The notes under the pieces were generated by a model. The model was not told where the DNA came from, searched no databases, and was given only the letters and a program-made list of their open reading frames with translations. From assembly GCF_030864355.1 (NCBI RefSeq), contig NC_083393.1:2790001-2854000 (forward strand): DNA of 64,000 nt, read 5' to 3'. Of this stretch, positions 44,393 through 56,438 are shown piece by piece. Numbering within the stretch: position 1 is the first letter of the stretch; each line of letters begins with the position of its first letter. A program made the position numbers and the translations under genes. Origin of the DNA: Cutaneotrichosporon cavernicola (taxonomy: Eukaryota > Basidiomycota > Tremellomycetes > Trichosporonales > Trichosporonaceae).

Positions 44393-47104
44393 ATGCCTGG
44401 TGACGCTGGCCTCCTCCTGGGCGCTCCCGCCCTCCGTAATGACAGTGAGTGATCCCCTTCCATCGTCCTGCTCAGATCTAACCCCAGCCGTCTTCCTTCG
44501 TCTCGTCGAGGAGACCGAAGACTACGCCTTCACCGTTGTCCTCGGCGAGCTGCTGAGCAAGCTCTGTGCCCCTGTGACGTCCACCGGACGTGTCACCTCA
44601 TCTCACCCTGACATCCACAAGAATGGCGGTTACTGCAACATTACTGGCGGATACTGCATCGGTCGTCACCCCAACAAGAAGGGCATTCCCAACCTTCCCT
44701 CTGTGAGTCGACAACGCTGGCCTTCGCTGACCCCAGGCCCTCACCTCCCGTGTCCTCTCTCGCATACATGTCAAGATCGTCGTCGACCGCACTGGCGCAC
44801 TGTGGCTGATGGATCTCAAGAGCCTCCACGGTACCACTGTCAGCCGTGGCCCTCGCGATATCCCACTCAATGCGTACTCTCCTTTCCGCCTGGAGGAGGG
44901 TGACGTGCTGATTCTCGGCAAGCCCGTGATCTCGCGTGACGGCGTGACTCACCTTCCGCTACGCGTGCGTGTCCATTACACACTCACCCCACCCGTCAAG
45001 CCCGATATCGCCTTCCTTCCCGGCCCCAACTTGGCGGAGAACTTGAGCGACATCACTCTCCAACCGCGCTCTCCCACACGTGGGTGGGGCATACCCGTTA
45101 CGTACGAATCAGAACTCGACGACGATGAGCTGGCGGCCGACATTCGTCACGACGTCACCGTTGATGACGACGGAGGGGACAGTATCGTCGGCATGGGCTC
45201 GCCTAAGATTATCAAGCTCGTCATCCCGCCGGTGCATGACGACACCGCTGACAGCGTCGCGTTCACTGGCTCGAGTCCCAATCATTCCCAGACCCAGACC
45301 TCCGTCTCTGCTCCTAAGATTGCCTACAACCCCATAACTGGTCACGACATGTACAGCCCCGAGGATGCTGCTGCTATCCGCCAGTCGATCCTCGCCATCC
45401 CACCTTCCCATGAAGAGATGGGTGACGACCACTCCGAGCGGTCGTATGGCGGTGTCATGATGGGTGATGACCTCTCCGAACGCTCATACAGTGACGACGA
45501 GATGGATGACGACCGCTCTGAGCACTCGTTTGATGAAGACAGAGTCTCCGAGCGGTCGTTTGACGAAGAGAGAATCTCTGAGCACTCGTACGACGACGAC
45601 AGAGTTTTCGTGCATTCGTTTGGCGTTGACGTAGTCTGCGAGCACCGGAATGACGAGGGCGACTCCATCAGCGATAACGAGCACCGTCACAACGACTATC
45701 TCGAGAGCGACGAAGACGGAATGAGGGGCAAGGAGCGCATGGGCGATGTCGAAGCCGAGGACTCCGACGACGACATGTCGGAGAACATGGACTACAGTGA
45801 TGACGACCTATCCGACCATGATGACGAGGGCTCGGATGGCTCCGATGACAACATCTCCGTGCGCTCTGATGAAGAAGAGGGCGAGGCGATCGACTCTAGA
45901 GACGTCGACCTTCATTCGCAGCGGACGAGCGACGAGGAGGGCGAGAATGAGAACAAGAAGGAGCCCAGGGCGTACTCTCAGTTCCTCTATGACCCTTTCG
46001 CCGATCTCGAGTCTATAGCGTTTTACCATTCGCTACCCCACGCGGACGTCGTTCCCAGCTCCGTGCCGGAGGAGACCGACTTCGTCCAGTCCGCTGATAA
46101 CGCTGTTGTTCAAGTCGTCGATGAGTTCGACGACGTCATGACCGAGGCGTCTCGCCTTGGGGTTATTGAAGTCATCGACGAGGCCCCACCCAAGGACGTG
46201 CTCAAGGATGTGGGTGATGATGGCGAAATCCTAGTGGCTTCCTCCGAGTGAGTCGACTCTCATGATCTGAGGCTGACAATCTAGGCAGGCTGCTACAAGA
46301 AGCACGGACAAGGGGTACAGCTTCACTGCCATCAACCGCGAGCACTCTCCGACCTACAGCCCGTCAAGCCCAGCGGAGTCGCGCTTGAGATCACCCGTCA
46401 CCGTTGCCTGGGAGCCCCGTTCTAGCGCTGCGTTCTCCGACGTGGCTAACTCCGGTCTCAGCAGCGTCTCTCCGCGTTACGTCCCGTTCTTTCCTCGGTC
46501 GTCAACTGCCAACAGCAGCGAGTTGGAGCACGACGAGGCACACGAAGGCTTGTGGAGCCAAGGGCTGCATCCCGAGTTGCCCAGCGTCGTCATGATTCCT
46601 GATGAGATCGAGGAGCCCAGATATGACGAGGCTGATGAGAGCGACGCGGAGATGGAGACTGCAACCCCAAACATGCAGGAGGTGATCTACTCTATCCCTC
46701 CTTCCCCTCCAGCCTCGACTAGCAGCTCTGTCGCGGAGCGCGTCGATTACAAGGTCGAGGCGGTTCGCACGGCTGTTCCCCCCACGCCGCCGTCTCCGGC
46801 ATACAAGGCTCTCGCACCCGAGGTCTCCACCTCGGACGCGTCTTCAATTACCCTGTCCACGGCGACCATGGACGCTGCTACCAACACTAGCGCGCCAACT
46901 CCCCGCAAGCGCAAGCTCTCGGTCGTCGAAGAGGAGGCTTCCGCTGGGCACGCCAAATCGGGCGCTGTTGTCGTTCCCACAGACATTTCTACTCGCCCAA
47001 CTCGCCGTCGTCGCATTGGGACGTTTGTGACGGGTGTTGCACTTGGCGTCGGCATTGGCGTCGTCTCGACTTTTGGTGCGCTGTACCAGCTCGGCGCGGA
47101 GTAG
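44393..47104 (+). CDS. Tail-anchored FHA-domain protein
   Basis: Four exons (44393..44444, 44488..44702, 44737..46247, 46285..47104) give 865 residues. A fork-head-associated domain spans about residues 15-170. It has YCIGRHPN, SRVLSRIHVKI and LMDLKSLHGTTV, which correspond to the conserved GR, S-x-x-H and (S/T)-x-(N/H)-G-T phosphothreonine-binding residues. It contains an unusually Cys/Gly-rich insert. A ~230-residue acidic region follows, with repeats of the type SERSYDDD/SEHSFDED. The far C-terminus has a basic nuclear-type cluster (RKRKLS, TRRRRIG) and then one hydrophobic helix (FVTGVALGVGIGVVSTFGALY) ending three residues before the stop, a tail anchor. This predicts an FHA domain displayed on the cytosolic or nuclear face of a membrane. 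SLMAP and FAR10-type STRIPAK proteins share FHA plus tail anchor, but I see no clear coiled coil, so this is only a comparison. Confidence 0.8.
45426..45625 (+). repeat. Degenerate 30-bp coding repeat in the FHA gene
   Basis: About six units of roughly ten residues with the core S-E-(R/H)-S-(Y/F) followed by three or four acidic residues. Units are regular but diverged in DNA. Confidence 0.7.
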
Positions 47105-47582
47105 TGTACATAACCGTTGTATGCTGGCCACTTTGGCCCATATCAGTCCATGTATGTATAGTTGTGAGAGTGGGTGATGCGGTAGTGAGTCGGGCCAGAG
47201 GGACGCGATGAAGGGTGAAGGAGAGATTGTGATATTAGCCAAGCTCGGCTCAATGCATTAGCATCTGTAGCAGGAAGTAGGGCCCTAGCTTGCTCGTCGT
47301 TCAGAGACGTCGATGCTCACCTGCAGCTGGCAGTCGGTTATCAGAGTTCTCAGCTTCCTACAGCGCCGTGGCTGCCCAGCAGACCGATCCGATCAGTCCG
47401 CATTGTCATGGTTGGGGCCGGTGGCCTGCGGTCCACACCCCCCATCGGCTTGCGCCCTCGCACATCACACATGCTCCCATATCCCTCCACTCCACTCCAC
47501 AACATCACACCATGCCATCTCGAGATCTCACCACCCCAATTCAATACCTCCAAACAGGTTGTGCGCGGAGCAAAAGGAATTA
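47105..47582. other. Intergenic
   Basis: 3' flank of the FHA gene. No gene recognised before the tRNA. Confidence 0.4.
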
Positions 47583-47663
47583 TACCCCCGATGAGGATTG
47601 AACTCATGACCTTCCGCGTTAGGTATGTAAAGCGGACGCTCTAGCCAACTGAGCCACAGGAGT
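47583..47663 (-). tRNA. tRNA-Val (TAC) with a 7-nt intron
   Basis: Reading the minus strand, acceptor ACTCCTG pairs with CGGGGGT (two G-T pairs). The D arm GCTC/GAGC, anticodon stem TCCGC/GCGGA and T arm ATGAG-TTCAATC-CTCAT are complete. The loop TTTACA/C gives anticodon TAC and is interrupted after position 37 by TACCTAA, read as a 7-nt intron. The discriminator is A. The anticodon loop TTTACAC matches valine tRNAs. An A at position 1 is unusual for this isoacceptor, so amino-acid identity is less sure than the tRNA call. Confidence 0.75.
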
Positions 47664-48016
47664 AACCGCTGAACCAAGGTATCAGCACGGAATCAAAATG
47701 TTGACACCGCATATGTCATCAATGCAGATCTGCCCCACTCCCAATCTTGCCATTCTGGCCTGACACTTCTAATCCGTCGTATCCTATTAGGCACAAGCAG
47801 GCCAATCCTAATCCCACCCATTCCGGACACTGGTCGCGCGCCAGGTCATCGCGTCATGCCGCCACTTGAACGCTCTGCACTCGTTCTCGTCCATCACTCG
47901 TTCTCCTACATCAATCCAACGCCTGTGGCAAGCGCTACACAAACGCTCATCCCCGTACACTTCGCTACTGGCACCGACCGCCCCCGTCACACAACCTACG
48001 CCTCCACGACGATATC
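47664..48016. other. Intergenic, promoter of CNB1
   Basis: Between the tRNA 5' end and the calcineurin B start. Open frames crossing it run into the CNB1 intron and have no motif. Confidence 0.4.
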
Positions 48017-49243
48017 ATGGGCCAGGCAGAGTCCTCCGTCTTCTCCAACCTGGAGAAGAACTCGAACTGTACGTTGCCGCAGTGTTGAGACTAGATGCTG
48101 ACGCGCTCTACGTTTCTACCTCTGCCTCTGCCTCATCCTCCACGTCTATCTTGTGCTCTGCGCGTCTTACACGCCTCCCCCTCGTGATGCCGCGTCATCA
48201 CCTATACGCCGCGTTCGATTCGTTGCCTGTCGCCGTCTGCCGACTGATGGCTGTGTCGCTGTCTCCTCCTTCCTTGCTCACCGCGTTCTTTTACGATCTT
48301 TCCCCCCTTCTTCGTCGATCTCGCTCTACCCTCTCCACGCTCCTCTCTTCTCCAACGCTCTGCGCTCTACGCGTGCGCACACGCTCGCCGCCTCACCCCT
48401 TCGTCACCCCACAGTCTCGGGGCCCGAGCTCCTGCGACTCAAGAAGCGCTTCATGAAGCTCGACAAGGATGGTTCGGGGTCGATTGACAAGGACGAGTTC
48501 CTCCAGATCCCCCAGATCGCGACGAACCCGCTGGCACACCGCATGATCGCCATCTTTGACGAGGAGTGAGTCCCGCGGGTGTGAGGGTGGGGCATGGAGT
48601 GTAGCAAGGAGGCAAGGGGGATGGATGGGATGGGATGGACGGAGCTCGGTGCGGAAGGCGCAGGGGCGGACATGTTCTGCTGCCATGGATCCATGCCCTG
48701 CTCGGCGACACCCCTGCTCAGCTCTTTTTGCCCTCGACAACGTCTCCAGCTTCGAAGCGCAAATCACAGCTGACACATAGCGGCTCTGGCACCGTCGACT
48801 TCCAGGAGTTTGTAGGCGGCTTAAGCGCGTTCTCGTCCAAGGGAGGGCGCGATGAGAAACTGCGTTGTGAGTCGCGCCGCGTCAACATATGCTGCATATC
48901 ACATTCCGCGTCCGCCGCTCGGGCCCTCTGACACCAGTCGCGTTCAAGGTGTACGACATGGACCGCGACGGATACATTTCGAACGGCGAGCTGTATCTCG
49001 TGCTCAAGCAGATGGTCGGGAACAACCTCAAGGACCAGCAGTTACAGCAGATTGTCGACAAGACGATCATGGAGGCCGACAAGGACGGGTGAGCCAAGTG
49101 AATTCTTTAACTGACAGCAGCGACGGCAAACTTTCGTTCGAGGAGTTTACCGACATGGTCGCCAACACAGACATTGTCAAGTGAGCTGCAGCACCACGAC
49201 CCTAGCTGACATCAGGCAAATGACGCTGGAGGACTTGTTCTAA
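48017..49243 (+). CDS. CNB1: Calcineurin regulatory subunit B
   Basis: Six exons (48017..48068, 48415..48565, 48781..48866, 48938..49088, 49121..49180, 49216..49243) give 175 residues, the normal length. The N-terminus MGQAESS is a myristoylation signal. Four EF-hand loops are complete: [36 protein letters not shown] and [12 protein letters not shown]; two of them are assembled across splice sites. The C-terminus KQMTLEDLF is typical. CNB1 binds calcium and activates the phosphatase subunit CNA1. In fungi this pathway governs high-temperature growth, ion stress and wall repair. The introns are mixed: two are long (346 and 215 nt), one is 71 nt and the last two are 32 and 35 nt. Confidence 0.95.
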
Positions 49244-49535
49244 GTCTCTTCTCTTGTTCCTCATTGATACCCATGACCGCGATGCCACGTCCGCTATATG
49301 AACTGTGGTGCTGACTCGTGAACTAGCTGATGCTCTGACTCGTGCTATTCCGATTGCTCACACCCACGGCACTGCACTAAACCGTTGACCCGTTCATACC
49401 TGGAATACTCTCTCCAATTGCATACCCAAGGTGCTCCTCGCGTGGTATACCCTATGCAGTGACAGAAAACATGAAGCAGTGTACCGGACATGCGATATGG
49501 TGACAACAAAATAACGTGCGAGACCGAGATGAGAG

Positions 49536-50646
49536 CTAGACGCTCTTGAGGCTGCTGACCTTGACGACGACATAGACAATAATAGCCGCCACGGCAATCA
49601 GAGTCTTGGGTCAGCGCGCCTTTGTTTTTTTTTGTTTTTTTTGGCAAACTCACGAGAATGAGGGGAACGACAAACATGGGGTTACGCCAGATGGTGCGGC
49701 GCCTCTCAGCGAGGAAGCTGCTCTCCTTATCGTGGCTCTTGGCGACGGTACTGAGGCGCTTCCAGAAGTCGACGGTCGAGTATATGCTCTTGCGCCCTGC
49801 CACACGGGTACGTGGTCCAGCCTGACGGGCGCGCGGCGAGAACGGCGTAAACACCTCCTCCTCTCCCTCGCGGAACGTGGCGTTCTTTTCGCGAAGATAG
49901 TCGTGTCCGCGAATACTGGCATTATCGTTGGACGGGCTGAGCGACGGCGCCATTGGCGAAAAGTGGGCGCGGGGGGGCGCGGCAAGCATTGGCGAAACGG
50001 GGGCAGCACCGGCGAAAACGGGGAGGGCGACCTGGACGGCGGGGCGTTGGGCCGGGTGTTGGGGCCTGGGCTGCAGGATACTGGTCGGCTGGGTGGGGTA
50101 TGACTGCTGCTGCTGGGGGAAGGGCGCCTGATTTGCGCCCGTACTGGACGCTGGCATTGGAAAGTTGACTCCGTTTGGCTTTGGGAGCGAGTCACCACGA
50201 GGTGGAGGGCCGGGAGTCACGCGAGGCGGATTAGCCCCGACGCGAGTCGGGGCGATATCACTCACATCCGAGAAGAAGGAGCGGTGGTTGTCTTCCATCT
50301 GGTCCCCGTCGAAACTCTGGACGCGCGCATGAAGGGTCATGCTACTATACTCTGGCGGTTGGGATTGGACGATTGTACTGCTGCGCGCACGGTTGCGGGG
50401 CTTTGGCTCGTCACTCTCCCAGTCACCGGCGCTCATGAGTAGGCCGCCGATGGAGCTTAGGTTTGTCGAGTTGCGGTCGGCGTTTGCGGCGGGTGCGGCG
50501 AGGTTCGTGACGGAAGCGTTAGGGGTTGCGAAGGGGTTCGTGTTGGGCGAGTGAGGAGAGTGAGGAGAGGGAGGAGAGGGCGGGGCGGGATGAGATGGGG
50601 CGTGCGCGCGCCGAACCTCGTACATCTGGGGGATACGGGCTGCCAT
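49536..50646 (-). CDS. Proline-rich tail-anchored protein, function unknown
   Basis: Two exons (50646..49654 and 49604..49536) give 353 residues. The first ~260 residues are rich in Pro, Ser, Ala, Asn and Gln and look disordered (PPSPPSPHSPHSPN, SYPTQPTSILQPRPQHP). A short charged region follows (FWKRLSTVAKSHDKESSFLAERRRTIWRNP). The single hydrophobic segment is formed only by splicing: FVVPLIL joined to TLIAVAAIIVYVVVKVSS, ending five residues before the stop. This is a C-terminal anchor. The 49-nt intron is A-rich and ends in AAG. I do not recognise a family. The gene is in tail-to-tail orientation with CNB1, with 292 bp between stops. Confidence 0.75.
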
Positions 50647-53600
50647 GACGGATTAGAAGATGGAGGGCGTAGATGTGCGTAGATAGACGTGGGTTAAGCT
50701 TCGAATGATAGGGTACTGGGCCTAGATGCGATGGACGATGGCGATGGAGTTGGGGCCAGGTGACGATGCGATTAGGCGAAAGGCCGGAAGTCTGGAGGTC
50801 TGGAAGTCTGGAAAGAGTGTGGTAAACGAGTGTGTCGCGGTGCGCTGTAGCTGAAAGCAAACAAGCTGACACCTTGGTATTGGGTACGGTTATGGAATCG
50901 ATGAGAAAATGGGAAGAACAACGATACGCTCACTTCATCCTTGTCAGTCGCAGTCCGTGGCATGGAGAAGTGGTGTGGTGTGGTATGGTGGGTCCAAGCT
51001 GTGGCTGTGGCTGTTGGCTGTGGCTGACGCACACGTCGCGTTCTTATCCTCCTCCAAGTCTGCCCCATGGCATGTGGCGCTTCATCCCTCGTCCCTTTCT
51101 TTTTCCTTATCCTGCGTCACAGACCGTTCCAAAATCCGACATGTCCTGTGGTCCTGCTTCAGGAGATTGCTCGCGCCGAATAATACGCGCCATGTCCGAC
51201 TTGAAACGCGCACTCTGAGGATTTGAGGTGCTGGGTGGATCTTGCTGGTGTTGCTTGTGTTGCTGGTGTTGGCGTGCGACCTGCCGTGGTACTGTAAGCC
51301 ACTCTTGGCTGTGACCACGATCACTCCAACTCGATGCGATGCGATGCGGTTCTGGGCTTGATTTCAGCGCAGCGATTCAACTCGAGTTCAGAAAGATCCA
51401 GATCCAGACTTTGGCTTTGCCACTCGGTCCTCGTCGCTCAGTGACGCGTTGAACGCGAGCCATGTTGTAGAGACCTAGTGGCGCTGAGGTCGACGCCAGT
51501 CGATGCCGCAGACCTTGGATCTCAACATGTCACTGAATGCTGATCTTTGATCATACAGTAAGACATGGGAATCTGCGGGTCGCGTGCACACCGGGAGCAG
51601 GGTAACACTGAGTGTCACTCAAGCCAAGTCAAGCCTGGGCTCGGTGTGACCGTGTGATCCGGTACGTGTTTCTGGGAGAGCAGAGAGCAGTGCAGAGGAG
51701 CAGAGATGACGCTGGATTTGATTCAGGTGAATGGCAAAAGGTGGCAAATGTCGACAGTAGACGGGACGGGACTGAACATGAGCCCTGACATTTCATCCCT
51801 GTCGTTTAACACAACCACGTCGCGTCTGAGTTTAGTCACGTGAATCGCCTGTCGCGTGGCTTTGTTTATGTGAAACTCCCTTTAGCGTTGTTCAGATTTG
51901 GGTGGAGGTGAGGAGGTAGAACGGGGTTCTGGGCTCCTTGAAGATGACTAACCTGTTCTTTACCATTGCCTTTTTGCCATTTTGCCCTTTTTACATTTTT
52001 GCCCCTTTGTGCCCATGCTCCTTTTGCTCCAGGAATATCTACGGTTCAAAAACCCAAGCCACCCACCCCACAAACAAGCACCACGCGCTCACAATAGTCG
52101 TCGCATCCCCCTTCCCTGAACACTTTGAGGCCTGGATACATTCTACGCATCGACGCTCCTCCAACAAAAGACGAGTGGCAAAATGGACGTTATTGTTCTG
52201 ACATGCGTCGGGGTTGAGAGGGAGGGATTTGGTCAACGAGTAGAAATGACGACAAAGTGAGGATTGTCTTGTTCTGCAAACGTAAAGAGATCTGATCAAG
52301 TTGGATTAGAGTGCGTTAGTAAGGGGGAAACTGTACGGCAGTCAGAAGACTATAAACTCAAGTTGGACAGAGTAAAGTTGGTGTTCCCTTAGATGCCTCG
52401 GGGGAATCCCTGCCCAGTTACTTGGCATTAACACCCAGAAAACTACCAATGTATCGTTCAGCCCTGACACAACCGGTAGAAGTGATATAGGTCCCTCTTT
52501 TTGACCCTGCCTTTCCCCTGAGATTAGCTCCACCACATGGTGATTTAATGTTGCCTGACCGTTATTCCCTTGGTTACCCTTTGATGCTTGGGCTATTGTG
52601 CCCAAAGTCATCCACTAGGTTCTGACCCACCCCCCAGAGTCTTGTACGTAGGTAGGTCGGAGGTTGCACTGACCCAGTTGCCTAACCGCAAACGACATGT
52701 CCGTTCGCTACAAGACAGCACGCTGGATGCATCGACTAGCACTTAGCTCCCTATCATAAGGTACCAAAGATTGCCTGGACCTTTGGACCTGAGACGAGGA
52801 GAGGGGAATGCTGGGTTGCAAAGGCCGTTCCTTATTTACCGGTCTACTCCTTGATACAATGCACCTGACTGGTCTTAAGCTCCATCTTTACACTTAGATC
52901 GATCTCAAATAACCATTCATTACCTTTGAATATACCAGTTAGGCCCAGTTATTGAGTTGACGTGTGGTTATAGTAAACGGGTACACCTTGACGTTGCCCT
53001 CTCGCCCTCTCCTTAACTCATTGTGGTTGGCAACTGGAACGCCACACACTATCTCACACCTTTGAACATCACCCACAATCCTTCCACCCTACATACAGAC
53101 GTCCACACGCACATCACAACCCCCAATATTCCTACTACAACGACAAGTTGAACAAACGCCCCTTGGAATTCCTACCCTTATCCACACAAACACACCTCTC
53201 CTCCCTTCTACCTCCCTCCTAACACTCTCCCTCTCCTCTCAATCTCCTCAACTTGGGCACAAGGTTACAAGGTTGATTGCTAGCCGCGACCCACACAGCA
53301 TCGGTCCGGTTCAAAGTCAAGCCACAAAGCCCCGTCATTCCCGTTCCCTTTGCAACCTTGCATCTGGACTCCGCCGCCACCACAGCACCCCATCTCGTTA
53401 CCCTAGAGCTTGGAGCTTGGAGCCTGGAGCTTGGAGCCTGGAGCCTGGAGCGCGGATTTCTTCCCTCCTCACCTGGACCATTTCAACCTTCTGATTTCCA
53501 AACTCCCTGGGCTCAACCACCACTGGCCACCCAACCAACCCCAACCCCACACCACACCACATCCACCTGCACGACACGTTCCAACCCAACCTTCTCATTC

Positions 53601-54409
53601 ATTCGATTCCCCTCCTACCGCCTAGCCTAGCTGCCCTCAATCGATCACTCGGAGCCAAGCCCGAGATCGTTCGCAACTCACTTGCGCAGTCCCAACAGAG
53701 GCTGCAAAGAGATTCCATCCTTGGTCGTCCCTTTGGGTGCTACGCCTGTCACCACACACACGCCCACACACACGCTCTCTCTCAGTCTCTCTCTCTCTCT
53801 CTCTTCCATAAGCACACACATCGGCACATCGGCACGGTAGTTGCTGTTCCCGCCCCCGCAAAGTCAATCTGACAACTTTGTGTCACTAGTCGTCATCCAC
53901 AATCTCACTTGTTGAAAATGTTTGGCCAAAGGAACAGGAAGAGCTTCTCGGCACCAAAGATTGTGAGTTGTCATTGCTTGCCTCTGAATGTGTGGAACTT
54001 TGTAACTTTGCTCGGTTGGTTGCAAAGGGATAGACTGAATTGTGTGCATCTCCAGGTTGTGGATCAATGTGCCAAGGCCATCCAACGCCTCAGGACCCCC
54101 AAGTGCCCCTCCGCAGTCCCCCAATGCACCCAACAGTTTACTTTGCGCTACATCTTTCCTTATCTCTGCTCTTCATCATCCATCCTCCACCTCTTGACAC
54201 CGTCGCTGACACTCGTACTCTCATTCTATCCATTTTTCATCAACTGCCAACACCACGCTGTCACTCCCCTCTACCCTCCTCACTCGCTCGACTTGTTCTG
54301 ACACTCCATCTCCATCGCACACCCGGGGCGTTCACTTTCATTCCTCTCTTCATCGTTACTGTCTTGTTGCCCTCGGCGCCCTCTCACGCCCTCTTACACT
54401 ACGCCTACC
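50647..54409. other. 3.8-kb intergenic region upstream of KRE6
   Basis: No recognisable gene in the longest gap of the window. The 51.4-53.0 kb part is comparatively AT-rich. From about 53.1 kb onward it is mostly pyrimidine-rich on the plus strand, with a seven-to-ten-bp GGAGCCT/GGAGCTT tandem at 53408-53452 and a CA/CT microsatellite at 53753-53803. A short frame starting at 53918 (MFGQRNRKSFSAPKI) ends in a GTGAGT donor and could be an upstream exon or uORF of the KRE6 transcript. Confidence 0.5.
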
Positions 54410-56438
54410 ATGTCCATACGACGCCTCTCGTCACAGTTTGGTGGTACTGGCAACAGCGGCTCCGGCACATCCCCTCTCCTTGCATCGGCACATACACCAG
54501 CCAGCGAATACGCAAGGCTCTCGGAAACATCTCTCGCAGGCAACGACAGCCCAAATTCCAGCATGCGCGGCCCGGGAGGTACTCGCTACGGACCCCAAGC
54601 GACCGTCTCGTCGTTCACGAGTGCCCGATACGGCCCCACGGCTGACTCACCGTCCTCGTCCAGCCATGGGCATTACGCTGTGCAGGTCGAGCCAGTGGCG
54701 TTACGAACGGCAGGTTCCGGCGCTGGAACGGGGCCGATGTCTGGTATCGACGAGGCTGACCTTGACGACCAATTGCACACCTTCACCGCCGCAGAGAAGA
54801 AGGATCTTACCGCACCCTTCACGTTCAGGTCGTGGCGTGGATGGGCCAACGCCCTGACCCTGCTCGTCATGCTGTCCGGCTTTGTCGTCCTCTTTGCCGG
54901 TTACCCCATCATCAGCTGGTACTACGCCGACGAGAAAGCTCTCGGCGCCGGCACACCTGGGTTCAACCTTGGCGGTGTCAACGCTTCTGGCCAGTACCCA
55001 GAAATCCCTGGCTTCCCCAGGATGATTGACCCAGACACACCCAAGGATGCTTACCACCACAAGAGCTTTGAGGGAGAGACCTGGGATCTCGTATTCTCAG
55101 ACGAGTTCGAGAAGGACGGCCGCACCTTCTTTGAAGGAGACGACCCATTCTTCACTGCCATGGACATCCACTACTGGCCCACCAAGTAAGTACACCGACG
55201 GCAATGGTTCTCACACCAGCGACTTTGAATGGTACGACCCTTCGGTTCCGACAACGCGCGATGGTCACCTCGTCCTCACCCTCACGCAAGAGCCCATCAA
55301 CGGCCTCATGTTCAAGTCGGGTATGGTCCAGACTTGGAACAAGCTCTGCTTCAACAAGAATGCCTACTTTGAGGTGTCGGCCTCACTCCCTGGTACCCCT
55401 AAGATTGGTGGTTTCTGGCCGGGTATCTGGACGATGGGCAACCTCGGCCGTGCAGGTTACGGTGCCACCAACGATGGAATGTGGCCGTACTCGTACTCGG
55501 AGTGTGACATTGGCATCATGCCCAACCAGTCCAACCTCGAGCAGACCGAGCCCTTAGTCGCATTCACTACTGGTGATCCGAACTACAACAACACTCTGTC
55601 GTATCTCCCTGGCCAGCGTTTGTCGGCTTGCAACTGCCCAGGCTACGACCATCCTGGACCAGAGGGTGTCGGTCGTGGTGCTGTCGAGATTGACATGATC
55701 GAGGCCCAGATGGACCTCAGCGTAGGACGTGGTATGGTCTCGCAGTCGGCTCAGGTCGCCCCCTACGACGACTATTACCAGTTCGACAACAGCTCTGACG
55801 CTGCCGTCATTTACGACAAGTCGATTACGCGCTTCAACACGTACCTCGGCAGTGTGTACCAGCAGGCCGTCTCTGGACTGTCGTACACAGAATCAAGGAT
55901 CTACTCGAACGTGAGCGCCGAGTTTGGTGTGTTCGGTTTCGAGTACTCGTCCGACTACAACGACCCAAGCAACGGTTACATCCACTGGATCAACATGGGC
56001 AAGCCTGCCTGGACGATGTTTGCCAAGTCTGTTGGACCCAACCCTCGCACCGGCGTTGGGCAGCGCCTGATCTCGCAGGAGCCCATGTACATGATCTTCA
56101 ACCTCGGCATGTCCAACAATTTCGAATACGTCGACTTTGCCAACATTATGTTGCCGAACGAGATGCGGATCGACTACGTCCGCGTCTACCAGAGGCCGGG
56201 CGAGAGTAATGTTGGGTGCGACCCAGCTGGTGAGTCTTCTATGAATTTGCGCAAGTTAACCGTAGATCGTCCCACCGCCGCGTACATCGAAAAGTACGCC
56301 GAGTTGTACAACAACCCGAACCTCACCGTCTTCCCCGACCCTTGTGAGTCTCCTTTCCTCGGTTTGAGAAGCCGCGCTGACCCTTCAGCCAAGGGGCGCG
56401 AGTTCCCCAAAAACAAGATGACCCACCCCAATTGCTAG
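54410..56438 (+). CDS. KRE6: Beta-1,6-glucan synthesis protein Kre6/Skn1
   Basis: Exons are 54410..55185, 55220..56229, 56266..56343 and 56389..56438, giving 637 residues. It is a type II membrane protein: ~145 cytosolic Ser/Gly-rich residues, then an anchor (NALTLLVMLSGFVVLFAGYPII), then the lumenal part. The lumenal GH16-like domain has LVFSDEFEKDGRTF, FEWYDPSVPTTRDGHLVLTL, GFWPGIWTMGNLGRAGYG, MWPYSYSECDIG and VEIDMIEAQ, where E-x-D-x-x-E matches the GH16 catalytic triad. Further Kre6/Skn1 blocks follow (PNEMRIDYVRVYQRP). These proteins act in the secretory pathway for wall beta-1,6-glucan. Introns 2 and 3 (36 and 45 nt) are multiples of three without stops; they are called because removing them gives the family sequence CDPADRPTAAYIEKY and PDPSKGREFPKN. 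Confidence 0.93.

Noticed and set aside
47866..48456. 196-codon frame overlapping CNB1
   Set aside because: It covers exon 1 and intron 1 of CNB1 in another frame and has no similarity to a known protein.
54040..54645. 201-codon frame overlapping the KRE6 start
   Set aside because: Different frame from KRE6, starts in the leader and has no domain; only the short ATG at 53918 was kept as a possible upstream element.
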